Below are positions 50,911 through 63,810 of a stretch of 64,000 nucleotides of DNA, piece by piece. The DNA lies in the NCBI GenBank assembly GCA_002189035.1, contig NEEC01000072.1, positions 1 to 64,000 of the forward strand, given 5' to 3'. How positions within the stretch are numbered: the stretch's first letter is position 1; each line of letters opens with the position of its first letter. This stretch comes from Utricularia gibba (taxonomy: Eukaryota; Streptophyta; Magnoliopsida; Lamiales; Lentibulariaceae). The translations under genes and the position numbers were made by a program. The notes beneath the pieces are model-generated. The model made no database searches, was not told where the DNA came from, and saw nothing but the letters and a program-made list of their open reading frames with translations.

Positions 50911-53089
50911 CATGACATCCTAACTTCAGCAAATGCATCACGATTTTCATCGAGTAGCACCCGATTGGGCTCAGGAGCCAGACCGAACCTTGGGCCCTAC
51001 AAAGCTGCCAACGACAGCACTCGCCTTAAAACGGCAAGCTATTGCTTGAAAAACCATTTAGGCAGCCGCCGAAAACCCACGTTGATAAATGCATCACTTA
51101 TTTTCCGGGCTACAACTGACTATTGGCCTGAGCCCGACCCGACCTCTGGCCCAATCCGAAACCCCCAAGAGCGCCTTCTCAAAATATAAGCAGAGTGTTG
51201 AGAAAACCATTGGGTTCTCATGACATCCTAACTAAAGCAAATGCATTACGATTTCGTCGAGTACGACCCGATTGGGCTTAGTAGCCAGACCGAATCTCGG
51301 GCCCTGACAAAGCTCCCAACTACAGCACCCACCTTAAAACGGCAAGCTGTTGCTTGAAAAACCATTTAGGCAGCCGCCGAAAACCCATCGTTGATAAATG
51401 CATCACTTATTTTCCGGGCTACAACTGACTATTGGCCTGAGCCCGACCCGACCTCTGGCCCAATCCCGAAACCCTCCGAGCGCCTTCTCAAATATATAGC
51501 AGAGTGTTGAGAAAACCCATTGGGGTTCTCATGACATCCTAACTACATCAAATGCGTTACGATTTTCGTCGAGTGCGACCCGATTGGGCTTAGTAGCCAG
51601 ACCGAATCTCGGGCCGGACAAAGCTCCAACGACAGCACCCGCCTTTAAATGGCAAGTTGTTGCTTGAAAAACCATGTGGGCAGCCGCCGACAACCCAACG
51701 TTAATAAATGCATCACTTCTTTTGCCGGGCTACAGCTGACTATGGGCTCAAGCCCGACCCGAATCCGGCCCGATCTCGGTGACCCACAAAAGCGCCTTGT
51801 CAAGTGTAAAGCATGCTGTTGAAAAAACCATTTGGGGTGGTCATGAGATCCTAACTTCAATAAAGGTATCACGATTTTCGTCGAATGGGAACAGATTGTG
51901 CTGTGAAGTCAGACCAAACCTTGGGTCCTCACAAGTTCCCAACAACAGCACCCGCCAAAAAACGACAACTTTTCCTTCAAAAAGCATGTAGGCAGCCACC
52001 GAAAACCCAACGTTAATAAATGCATCACTTCTTTGGCCGGGCTACAAATGACTATGGGCCAGAGCGCGACTCGACCATTTGCTCGATACTGGAGCCCGCC
52101 TAGAGCGCCTCCTCAAATATAAATCAGGTTGTTGAGAAAACCATTTGGGGTTCTCATGACATCCTAACTAAAGCGAATGCATACGATTTCGTCGAGTACG
52201 ACCCGATTGGGCTTAGTAGCCAGACCGAATCTCGGGCCCTGACAAAGCTCCCAACTACAGCACCCACCTTAAAACGGCAAGCTGTTGCTTGAAAAACCAT
52301 TTAGGCAGCCGCTGAATACCCAACGTTGATAAATGCATCACTTATTTTCCGGGCCACAACTGACTATGGGCCTGAGCCCGACCCGACCTCTGGCCCAATC
52401 CTGAAACCCCCAAGAGCGCCTTCTCAAATATATAGCAGAGTGTTGAGAAAACCAATTGGGGTTCTCATGACATCCTAACTACAACAAATGCATTACGATT
52501 TTCGTCGAGTGCGACCCGATTGGGCTTAGTAGCCAGACCGAATCTCGGGCCCGGACAAAGCTCCCAGCGACAGCACCCGCCATTAAATGGCAAGCTGTTG
52601 CTTGAAAAACCATGTGGGCAGCCGCCGACAACCCAACGTTAATAAATGCATCACTTCTTTTGCCGGGCTACAGCTGACTTTGGGCTCAAGACCGACCCGA
52701 ATCCGGCCCGATCTCGGTGACCACAAAAGCGCCTTGTCAAGTGTAAAGCATGCTGTTGAAAAAACCATTTGGGGTGGTCATGAGATCCTAACTTCAATAA
52801 AGGTATCACGATTTTCGTCGAATGGGAACAGATTGTGCTGTGAAGTCAGACAAACCTTGGGTCCTCACAAAGTTCCCAACAACAGCACCCGCCAAAAAAC
52901 GACAACTTTTCCTTCAAAAAGCATGTAGGCAGCCACCGAAAACCCAACGTTAATAAATGCATCACTTCTTTGGCCGGGCTACAAATGACTATGGGCCAGA
53001 GCGACTCGACCATTTGCTCGATACTGGTGCCCGCCTAGAGCGCCTCCTCAAATATAAATCAGGTTGTTGAGAAAACCATTTGGGGTGCT
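50911..53089 (+). repeat. HOR block 25: 7-mer a b c d e c* d (2179 bp)
   Basis: First of two tandem 7-mers. The c* monomer has ctacaacaaatgc, a cattaaatgg segment and gactttgggctcaagacc, features that recur in region 4. Confidence 0.88.
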
Positions 53090-55261
53090 CATGACATCCT
53101 AACTTCAGCAAATGCATCACGATTTTCATCGAGTAGCACCCGATTGGGCTCAGAAGCCAGACCGAACCTTGGGCCCTAACAAAGCTGCCAACGACAGCAC
53201 TCGCCTTAAAACGGCAAGCTATTGCTTGAAAAACCATTTGGGCAGCCGCCGAAAACCCATCGTTGATAAATGCATCACTTATTTTCCGGGCTACAACTGA
53301 CTATGGGCCTGAGCCCGACCCGACCTCTGGCCCAATCCCGAAACCCCGAAGAGCGCCTTCTCAAATATATAGCAGAGTGTTGAGAAAACCCATTGGGGTT
53401 CTCATGACATCCTAACTAAAGCAAATGCATTACGATTTCGTCGAGTACGACCCGATTGGGCTTAGTAGCCAGACCGAATCTCGGGCCCTGACAAAGCTCC
53501 CAACTACAGCACCCACCTTAAAACGGCAAGCTGTTGCTTGAAAACCATTTAGGCAGCCGCCGAAAACCCATCGTTGATAAATGCATCACTTATTTTCCGG
53601 GCTACAACTGACTATTGGCCTGAGCCCGACCCGACCTCTGGCCCAATCCCGAAACCCTCCGAGGCGCCTTCTCAAATATATAGCAGAGTGTTGAGAAAAC
53701 CCATTGGGGTTCTCATGACATCCTAACTACATCAAATGCGTTACGATTTTCGTCGAGTGCGACCCGATTGGGCTTAGTAGCCAGACCGAATCTCGGGCCG
53801 GACAAAGCTCCCAACGACAGCACCCGCCTTTAAATGGCAAGCTGTTGCTTGAAAAACCATGTGGGCAGCCGCCGACAACCCAACGTTAATAAATGCATCA
53901 CTTCTTTTGCCGGGCTACAGCTGACTATGGGCTCAAGCCCGACCGAATCCGGCCGATCGGTGACCCACAAAAGCGCCTTGTCAAGTGTAAAGCATGCTGT
54001 TGAAAAAACCATTTGGGGTGGTCATGAGATCCTAACTTCAATAAAGGTGTCACGATTTTCGTCGAATGGGATCGGATTGTGCTGTGAAGTCAGACCGAAC
54101 CTTGGGTCACGAAGTTCCCAACAACAGCACCGCCAAAAAACGACAACTTTTCCTTCAAAAAGCATGTAGGCAGCCACCGAAAACCCAACGTTAATAAATG
54201 CATCACTTCTTTGGCCGGGCTACAAATGACTATGGGCCAGAGCGCGACTCGACCATTTGCTCGATACTGGAGCCCGCCTAGAGCGCCTCCTCAAATATAA
54301 ATCAGGTTGTTGAGAAAACCATTTGGGGTTCTCATGACATCCTAACTAAAGCAATGCATACGATTTCGTCGAGTACGACCCGATTGGGCTTAGTAGCCAG
54401 ACCGAATCTCGGGCCCTGACAAAGCTCCCAACTACAGCACCCACTTAAAACGGCAAGCTGTTGCTTGAAAACCATTTAGGCAGCCGCCGAAACCCAACGT
54501 TGATAAATGCATCACTTATTTTCCGGGCACAACTGACTATGGCCTGAGCCCGACCCGACCTCTGGCCCAATCCTGAAACCCCCAAGAGCGCCTTCTCAAA
54601 TATATAGCAGAGTGTTGAGAAAACCAATTGGGGTTCTCATGACATCCTAACTACAACAAATGCGTTACGATTTTCGTCGAGTGCGACCCGATTGGGCTTA
54701 GTAGCCAGACCGAATCTCGGGCCGGACAAAGCTCCCAACGACAGCACCCGCCTTAAATGGCAAGCTGTTGCTTGAAAAACCATGTGGGCAGCCGCCGACA
54801 ACCCAACGTTAATAAATGCATCACTTCTTTTGCCGGGCTACAGCTGACTTTGGGCTCAAGACCGACCCGAATCCGGCCCGATCTCGGTGACCCACAAAAG
54901 CGCCTTGTCAAGTGTAAAGCATGCTGTTGAAAAAACCATTTGGGGTGGTCATGAGATCCTAACTTCAATAAAGGTATCACGATTTTCGTCGAATGGGAAA
55001 GATTGTGCTGTGAAGTCAGACCAAACCTTGGGTCCTCACAAAGTTCCCAACAACAGCACCCGCCAAAAAACGACAACTTTTCTTCAAAAAGCATGTAGGC
55101 AGCCACCGAAAACCCAACGTTAATAAATGCATCACTTCTTTGGCCGGGCTACAAATGACTATGGGCCAGAGCGCGACTCGACCATTTGCTCGATACTGGT
55201 GCCCGCCTAGAGCGCCTCCTCAAATATAAATCAGGTTGTTGAGAAAACCATTTGGGGTGCT
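53090..55261 (+). repeat. HOR block 26: 7-mer a b c d*/d e c* d (2172 bp)
   Basis: Second tandem 7-mer. Slot 4 (54023-54332) is mosaic: d* at the start (aaaggtgtcacg, gggatcggattg) and d at the end (ccgccaaaaaacg, ccttcaaaaagc). Both this block and block 25 have cagaagccagacc and ccatttgggcagcc in slot 1. Confidence 0.87.
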
Positions 55262-56507
55262 CATGACATCCTAACTTCAGCAAATGCATCACGATTTTCA
55301 TCGAGTAGCACCCGATTGGGCTCAGAAGCCAGACCGAACCTTGGGCCCTAACAAAGCTGCCAACGACAGCACTCGCCTTAAAACGGCAAGCTATTGCTTG
55401 AAAAACCATTTGGGCAGCCGCCGAAAACCCATCGTTGATAAATGCATCACTTATTTTCCGGGCTACAACTGACTATGGGCCTGAGCCGACCCGACCTCTG
55501 GCCCAATCCCGAAACCCCGAAGAGCGCCTTCTCAAATATATAGCAGAGTGTTGAGAAAACCCATTGGGGTTCTCATGACATCCTAACTAAAGCAAATGCA
55601 TTACGATTTCGTCGAGTACGACGCGATTGGGCTTAGTAGCCAGACCGAATCTCGGGCCCTGACAAAGCTCCCAACTACAGCACCCACCTTAAAACGGCAA
55701 GCTGTTGCTTGAAAAACCATTTAGGCAGCCGCCGAAAACCCATCGTTGATAAATGCATCACTTATTTTCCGGGCTACAACTGACTATTGGCCTGAGCCCG
55801 ACCCGACCTCTGGCCCAATCCCGAAACCCCCAAGAGCGCCTTCTGAAATATAAAGTAGAGTGTTGAGAAAACCCATTGGGGATCTCATGACATCCTAACT
55901 AAAGCAAATGCATTACGATTTCGTCGAGTGACCCGATTGGGCTTAGTAGCCAGACCGAATCTCGGGCCTGACAAAGCTCCCAACTACAGCACCCACCTGA
56001 AAACGGCAAGCTGTTGCTTGAAAAACCATTTGGCAGCCGCCGACAACCCAACGTTGATAAATGCATCACTTCTTTTGCCGGGCTACAGCTGACTATGGGC
56101 TCAAGCCCGAACCGAATCCGGCCCGATCTCGGTGACCCACAAAAGCGCCTTGTCAAGTGTAAAGCATGCTGTTGAAAAAACCATTTGGGGTGGTCATGAG
56201 ATCCTAACTTCAATAAAGGTGTCACGATTTTCGTCGAATGGGATCGGATTGTGCTGTGAAGTCAGACCGAACCTTGGGTCCGGACGAAGTTCCCAACAAC
56301 AGCACCCGCCAAAAAACGACAACTTTTCCTTCAAAAAGCATGTAGGCAGCCACCGAAAACCCAACGTTAATAAATGCATCACTTTTTTGGCCGGGCTACA
56401 AATGACTATGGGCCAGAGCGCGACCCGACCATTTGCTCGATACTGGTGCCGCCTAGAGCGCCTCCTCAAATATAAATCAGGTTGTTAAGAAAACCATTTG
56501 GGGTGCT
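55262..56507 (+). repeat. HOR block 27: 4-mer a b k d*/d (1246 bp)
   Basis: Slot 3 (55886-56194) is a b/c fusion, called k: the A half is type b (ctaaagcaaatgcattacg, acagcacccacc) and the B half is type c (ccgacaaccc, cacttcttttgccggg). The next monomer is a d*/d mosaic. Confidence 0.85.
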
Positions 56508-58313
56508 CATGACATCCTAACTTCAGCAAATGCATCACGATTTTCATCGAGTAGCACCCGATTGGGCTCAGGAGCCAGACCGAACTTGGGCCCTAACAAA
56601 GCTGCCAACGACAGCACTCGCGTTAAAACGGCAAGCTATTGCTTGAAAAACCATTTAGGCAGCCGCCGAAAACCCATCGTTGATAAATGCATCACTTATT
56701 TTCCGGGCTACAACTGACTATTGGCCTGAGCCCGACCCGACCTCTGGCCCAATCCCGAAACCCCCAAGAGCGCCTTCTGAAATATAAAGTAGAGTGTTGA
56801 GAAAACCCATTGGGGTTCTCATGACATCCTAACTACATCAAATGCGTTACGATTTTCGTCGAGTGCGACCCGATTGGGCTTAGTAGCCAGACCGAATCTC
56901 GGGCCGGACAAAGCTCCCAACGACAGCACCCGCCTTTAAATGGCAAGCTGTTGCTTGAAAAACCATGTGGGCAGCCGCCGACAACCCAACGTTAATAAAT
57001 GCATCACTTCTTTTGCCGGGCTACAGCTGACTATGGGCTCAAGCCCGACCCGAATCCGGCCCGATCTCGGTGACCCACAAAAGCGCCTTGTCAAGTGTAA
57101 AGCATGCTGTTGAAAAAACCATTTGGGGTGGTCATGAGATCCTAACCTCAATAAAGGTGTCACGATTTTCGTCGAATGGGATCGGATTGTGCTGTGAAGT
57201 CAGACCGAACCTTGGGTCCGGACGAAGTTCCCAACAACAGCACCCGCAAAAAACGACAACTTTTCCTCGAAAAAACCATGTGGGCAGCCGCCGACAACCC
57301 AACGTTAATAAATGCATCACTTTTTTGGCCGGGCTAAATGACTATGGGCAAGAGCGCGACTCGACCATTTGCTCGATACTGGTGCCGCCTAGAGCGCCTC
57401 CTCAAATATAAATCAGGTTGTTGAGAAAACCATTTGGGGTTCTCATGACATCCTACTAAAGCAAATGCATTACGATTTCGTCGAGTACGACCCGATTGGG
57501 CTTAGTAGCCAGACCGAATCTCGGGCCTGACAAAGCTCCCAACTACAGCACCCACCTTAAAACGGCAAGCTATTGCTTGAAAAACCATTTCGGCAGCCGC
57601 CGAAAACGCATCGTTGATAAATGCATCACTTATTTTCCGGGCTACAACTGACTATGGGCCTGAGCCCGACCCGACCTCTGGCCCAATCCCGAAACCCTCC
57701 GAGAGCGCCTTCTCAAATATATAGCAGAGTGTTGAGAAAACCAATTGGGGTTCTCATGACATCCTAACTACAACAAATGCATTACGATTTCGTCGAGTGC
57801 GACCCGATTGGGTTTAGTAGCCAGACCGAATCTCGGGCCCGGACAAAGCTCCCAGCGACAGCACCCGCCATTAAATGGCAAGCTGTTGCTTGAAAACCAT
57901 GTGGGCAGCCGCGACAACCCAACGTTAATAAATGCATCACTTCTTTTGCCGGGCTACAGCTGACTTTGGGCTCAAGACTGACCCGAATCCGGCCCGATCT
58001 CGGTGACCCACAAAAGCGCCCTCTCAAGTGTAAAGCATGCTGTTGAAAAAACCATTTGGGGTGGTCATGAGATCCTAACTTCAATAAAGGCATCACGATT
58101 TACGTCGAATGGGACCCGATTGTGCTGTGAAGTCAAACCGAATCTTGGGTTCGGACGAAGTTACCAACAACAGCACCCGCCAATAAACGACAACATTTCC
58201 TTCAAAAAGCATGTAGGCAGCCACCGAAAACCCAACGTTAATAAATGCATCACTTCTTTGGCCGGGCTACAAATGACTATGGGCCAGAGCGCGACTCGAC
58301 CATTTGGGGTTCA
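56508..58313 (+). repeat. HOR block 28: 6-mer a c d* b c* h (1806 bp)
   Basis: Entry into region 4. Slot 3 (57133-57443) has a d* A half but a c/f-like start to its B half (ccatgtgggcagccgccgac). The last monomer h (58066-58313) is only 248 bp because of an internal deletion. Confidence 0.86.
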
Positions 58314-59564
58314 CATGACATCCTAACTTCAGCAAATGCATCACGATTTTCATCGAGTAGCACCCGAATGGGCTCTGGAGCCAGACTGAACCTTGGGCCC
58401 TAACAAAGCTGCCAACTACAGCACTCGCCTTAAAACGGCAAGCTGTTGCTTGAAAAACCATTTAGGCAGCCGCCGAAAACCCATCGTTGATAAATGCATC
58501 ACTTATTTTCCGGGCTACAACTGACTATTGGCCTGAGCCCGACCCGACCTCTGGCCCAATCCCGAAACCCCCAAGAGCGCCTTCTGAAATATAAAGTAGA
58601 GTGTTGAGAAAACCCATTGGGGTTCTCATGACATCCTAACTACATCAAATGCGTTACGATTTTCGTCGAGTGCGACCCGATTGGGCTTAGTAGCCAGACC
58701 GAATCTCGGGCCGGACAAAGCTCCCAACGACAGCACCCGCCTTTAAATGGCAAGCTGTTGCTTGAAAAACCATGTGGGCAGCCGCCGACAACCCAACGTT
58801 AATAAATGCATCACTTCTTTTGCCGGGCTACAGCTGACTATGGGCTCAAGCCCGACCCGAATCCGGCCCGATCTCGGTGACCCACAAAAGCGCCTTGTCA
58901 AGTGTAAAGCATGCTGTTGAAAAAACCATTTGGGGTGGTCATGAGATCCTAACCTCAATAAAGGTGTCACGATTTTCGTCGAATGGGATCGGATTGTGCT
59001 GTGAAGTCAGACCGAACCTTGGGTCCGGACGAAGTTCCCAACAACAGCACCCGCAAAAAAACGACAACTTTTCCTCGAAAAAAGCATGTAGGCAGCCACC
59101 GAAAACCCAACGTTAATAAATGCATCACTTTTTTGGCCGGGCTACAAATGACTATGGGCCAGAGCGCGACTCGACCATTTGCTCGATACTAGTGCCAGCC
59201 TAGAGCGCCTCCTCAAATATAAATCAGGTTGTTGAGAAACCATTTGGGGTGCTCATGACATCCTAACTTCAAAAATGCATCACGATTTTCATCGAGTAGC
59301 ACCCGATTGGGCTCAGGAGCCAGACCGAACCTTGGGCCCTTACAAAGCTGCCAACGACAGCACCCGCCTTAAAATGGCAAGCTATTGCTTGAAAAACCAT
59401 TCAGGCAGCCGCCGAAAACCCAACGTTGATAAATGCATCACTTATTTTCCGGGCTACAACTGACTATGGGCCATAGCCCGACCCGACCTCTGGCCCAATC
59501 CCGAAACCCCCAAGAGCGCCTTCTGAAATATAAAGTAGAGTGTTGAGAAAACCCATTGGGGTCT

Positions 59565-59876
59565 CATGACATCCTAACTAAAGCAAATGCATTACGATTT
59601 CGTCGAGTACGACCCGATTGGGCTTAGTAGCCAGACCGAATCTCGGGCCCTGACAAAGCTCCCAACTACAGCACCCACCTTAAAACGGCAAGCTGTTGCT
59701 TGAAAAACCATTTAGGCAGCCGCCGAAAACCCAACGTTGATAAATGCATCACTTATTTTCCGGGCTACAACTGACTATGGGCTCAAGCCCGACCCGAATC
59801 CGGCCCGATCTCGGTGACCCACAAAAGCGCCTTGTCAAGTGTAAAGCATGCTGTTGAAAAAACCATTTGGGGTGGT
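59565..59876 (+). repeat. Monomer type k (exemplar): b/c fusion
   Basis: The sequence is type b or b* through ccgggctacaactgactatggg, then type c from about 59780 (ctcaagcccgacccgaatcc, ctcggtgacccac). It is followed by d*, as c would be. The copy at 62316-62627 has the same breakpoint. The fusion at 55886-56194 breaks earlier, near gcagccgccgac, so it arose separately or was reshuffled. Confidence 0.85.
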
Positions 59877-60815
59877 CATGAGATCCTAACCTCAATAAAG
59901 GTGTCACGATTTTCGTCGAATGGGATCGGATTGTGCTGTGAAGTCAGACCGAACCTTGGGTCCGGACGAAGTTCCCAACAACAGCACCCGCAAAAAAACG
60001 ACAACTTTTCCTCGAAAAAACCATGTGGGCAGCCGCCGAAACCCAACGTTAATAAATGCATCACTTTTTTGGCCGGGCTAGAAATGACTATGGGCAAGAG
60101 CGCGACTCGACCATTTGCTCGATACTGGTGCCCGCCTAGAGCGCCTCCTCAAATATAAATCAGGTTGTTGAGAAAACCATTTGGGGTTCTCATGACATCC
60201 TACCTAAAGCAAATGCATTACGATTTCGTCGAGTACGACCCGATTGGGCTTAGTAGCCAGACCGAATCTCGGGCTCTGACAAAGCTCCCAACTACAGCAC
60301 CCCTTAAAACGGCAAGCTATTGCTTGAAAAACCATTTCGGCAGCCGCCGAAAACGCATCGTTGATAAATGCATCACTTATTTTCCGGGCTACAACTGACT
60401 ATGGGCCTGAGCCCGACCCGACCTCTGGCCCAATCCCGAAACCCTCCGAGAGCGCCTTCTCAAATATATAGCAGAGTGTTGAGAAAACCAATTGGGGTTC
60501 TCATGACATCCTAACTACAACAAATGCATTACGATTTACGTCGAGTGCGACCCGATTGGGTTTAGTAGCCAGACCGAATCTCGGGCCCGGACAAAGCTCC
60601 CAGCGACAGCACCCGCCATTAAATGGCAAGCTGTTGCTTGAAACACCATGTGGGCAGCCGCCGACAACCCAACGTTAATAAATGCATCACTTCTTTTGCC
60701 GGGCTACAGCTGACTTTGGGCTCAAGACTGACCCGAATCCGGCCCGATCTCGGTGACCCACAAAAGCGCCCTCTCAAGTGTAAAGCATGCTGTTGAAAAA
60801 ACCATTTGGGGTGGT

Positions 60816-61063
60816 CATGAGATCCTAACTTCAATAAAGGCATCACGATTTACGTCGAATGGGACCCGATTGTGCTGTGAAGTCAAACCGAATCTTGGGT
60901 TCGGACGAAGTTACCAACAACAGCACCCGCCAATAAACGACAACATTTCCTTCAAAAAGCATGTAGGCAGCCACCGAAAACCCAACGTTAATAAATGCAT
61001 CACTTCTTTGGCCGGGCTACAAATGACTATGGGCCAGAGCGCGACTCGACCATTTGGGGTTCA
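60816..61063 (+). repeat. Monomer type h (exemplar): d-like with a 66-bp deletion
   Basis: The A half is a distinct d relative (aaaggcatcacgatttacg, gggacccgattgtgc, gtcaaaccgaatcttggg, gaagttaccaacaac). In the B half, gactcgaccattt joins directly to ggggttcacatgac. The 66 missing bases (gctcgatactgg through the second accattt) lie between two accattt copies in the intact monomer. The same junction occurs at about 58301, 61051 and 63798. Confidence 0.9.
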
Positions 61064-63810
61064 CATGACATCCTAACTTCAGCAAATGCATCACGATTTT
61101 CATCGAGTAGCACCCGAATGGGCTCTGGAGCCAGACTGAACCTTGGGCCCTAACAAAGCTGCCAACTACAGCACTCGCCTTAAAACGGCAAGCTGTTGCT
61201 TGAAAAACCATTTAGGCAGCCGCCGAAAACCCATCGTTGATAAATGCATCACTTATTTTCCGGGCTACAACTGACTATTGGCCTGAGCCCGACCCGACCT
61301 CTGGCCCAATCCCGAAACCCCCCAAGAGCGCCTTCTGAAATATAAAGTAGAGTGTTGAGAAAACCCATTGGGGTTCTCATGACATCCTAACTACATCAAA
61401 TGCGTTACGATTTTCGTCGAGTGCGACCCGATTGGGCTTAGTAGCCAGACCGAATCTCGGGCCGGACAAAGCTCCCAACGACAGCACCCGCCTTTAAATG
61501 GCAAGCTGTTGCTTGAAAAACCATGTGGGCAGCCGCCGACAACCCAACGTTAATAAATGCATCACTTCTTTTGCCGGGCTACAGCTGACTATGGGCTCAA
61601 GCCCGACCCGAATCCGGCCCGATCTCGGTGACCCACAAAAGCGCCTTGTCAAGTGTAAAGCATGCTGTTGAAAAAACCATTTGGGGTGGTCATGAGATCC
61701 TAACTCAATAAAGGTGTCACGATTTTCGTCGAATGGGATCGGATTGTGCTGTGAAGTCAGACCGAACCTTGGGTCCGGACGAAGTTCCCAACAACAGCAC
61801 CCGCAAAAAAACGACAACTTTTCCTCGAAAAAGCATGTAGGCAGCCACCGAAAACCCAACGTTAATAATGCATCACTTTTTTGGCCGGGCTACAAATGAC
61901 TATGGGCCAGAGCGCGACTCGACCATTTGCTCGATACTAGTGCCAGCCTAGAGCGCCTCCTCAAATATAAATCAGGTTGTTGAGAAAACCATTTGGGGTG
62001 CTCATGACATCCTAACTTCAAAAAATGCATCACGATTTTCATCGAGTAGCACCCGATTGGGCTCAGGAGCCAGACCGAACCTTGGGCCCTTACAAAGCTG
62101 CCAACGACAGCACCCGCCTTAAAATGGCAAGCTATTGCTTGAAAAACCATTCAGGCAGCCGCCGAAAACCCAACGTTAATAAATGCATCACTTATTTTCC
62201 GGGCTACAACTGACTATGGGCCATAGCCCGACCCGACCTCTGGCCCAATCCCGAAACCCCCAAGAGCGCCTTCTGAAATATAAAGTAGAGTGTTGAGAAA
62301 ACCCATTGGGGATCTCATGACATCCTAACTAAAGCAAATGCATTACGATTTCGTCGAGTACGACCCGATTGGGCTTAGTAGCCAGACCGAATCTCGGGCC
62401 CTGACAAAGCTCCCAACTACAGCACCCACCTTAAAACGGCAAGCTGTTGCTTGAAAAACCATTTAGGCAGCCGCCGAAAACCCAACGTTGATAAATGCAT
62501 CACTTATTTTCCGGGCTACAACTGACTATGGGCTCAAGCCCGACCCGAATCCGGCCCGATCTCGGTGACCCACAAAAGCGCCTTGTCAAGTGTAAAGCAT
62601 GCTGTTGAAAAAACCATTTGGGGTGGTCATGAGATCCTAACTCAATAAAGGTGTCACGATTTTCGTCGAATGGGATCGGATTGTGCTGTGAAGTCAGACC
62701 GAACCTTGGGTCCGGACGAAGTTCCCAACAACAGCACCCGCAAAAAACGACAACTTTTCCTCGAAAAAACCATGTAGGCAGCCACCGAAAACCCAACGTT
62801 AATAAATGCATCACTTTTTTGGCCGGGCTACAAATGACTATGGGCCAGAGCGCGACCGACCATTTGCTCGATACTGGTGCCCGCCTAGAGCGCCTCCTCA
62901 AATATAAATCAGGTTGTTAAGAAAACCATTTGGGGTGCTCATGACATCCTACTAAAGCAAATGCATTACGATTTCGTCGAGTACGACCCGATTGGGCTTA
63001 GTAGCCAGACCGAATCTCGGGCCCTGACAAAGCTCCCAACTACAGCACCCACCTTAAAACGGCAAGCTATTGCTTGAAAAACCATTTAGGCAGCCGCCGA
63101 AAACCATCGTTGATAAATGCATCACTTATTTTCCGGGCTACAACTGACTATGGGCCTGAGCCCGACCCGACCTCTGGCCCAATCCCGAAACCCTCCGAGA
63201 GCGCCTTCTCAAATATATAGCAGAGTGTTGAGAAAACCAATTGGGGTTCTCATGACATCCTAACTACAACAAATGCATTACGATTTACGTCGAGTGCGAC
63301 CCGATTGGGTTTAGTAGCCAGACCGAATCTCGGGCCCGGACAAAGCTCCCAGCGACAGCACCCGCCTTAAATGGCAAGCTGTTGCTTGAAAAACCATGTG
63401 GGCAGCCGCCGACAACCCAACGTTAATAAATGCATCACTTCTTTTGCCGGGCTACAGCTGACTTTGGGCTCAAGACCGACCCGAATCCGGCCCGATCTCG
63501 GTGACCCACAAAAGCGCCCTCTCAAGTGTAAAGCATGCTGTTGAAAAAACCATTTGGGGTGGTCATGAGATCCTAACTTCAATAAAGGCATCACGATTTA
63601 CGTCGAATGGGACCGATTGTGCTGTGAAGTCAAACCGAATCTTGGGTTCGGACGAAGTTACCAACAACAGCACCCGCCAAAAAACGACAACTTTTCCTTC
63701 AAAAAGCATGTAGGCAGCCACCGAAAACCCAACGTTAATAAATGCATCACTTCTTTGGCCGGGCTACAAATGACTATGGGCCAGAGCGCGACTCGACCAT
63801 TTGGGGTTCA
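61064..63810 (+). repeat. HOR block 30: 9-mer a* c d* g k d* b c* h, copy 2 (2747 bp)
   Basis: Same nine slots as block 29 with few differences (for example ggatctcatgac before k at 62316). It ends with h at 63564-63810. Confidence 0.9.

Larger units (their letters stand above)
58314..61063 (+). repeat. HOR block 29: 9-mer a* c d* g k d* b c* h, copy 1 (2750 bp)
   Basis: A HOR family not seen left of 56 kb. It includes a* (cacatgacatcc start, cccgaatgggctctggag), the b/c fusion k (59565-59876) and the deleted monomer h (60816-61063). Confidence 0.9.
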
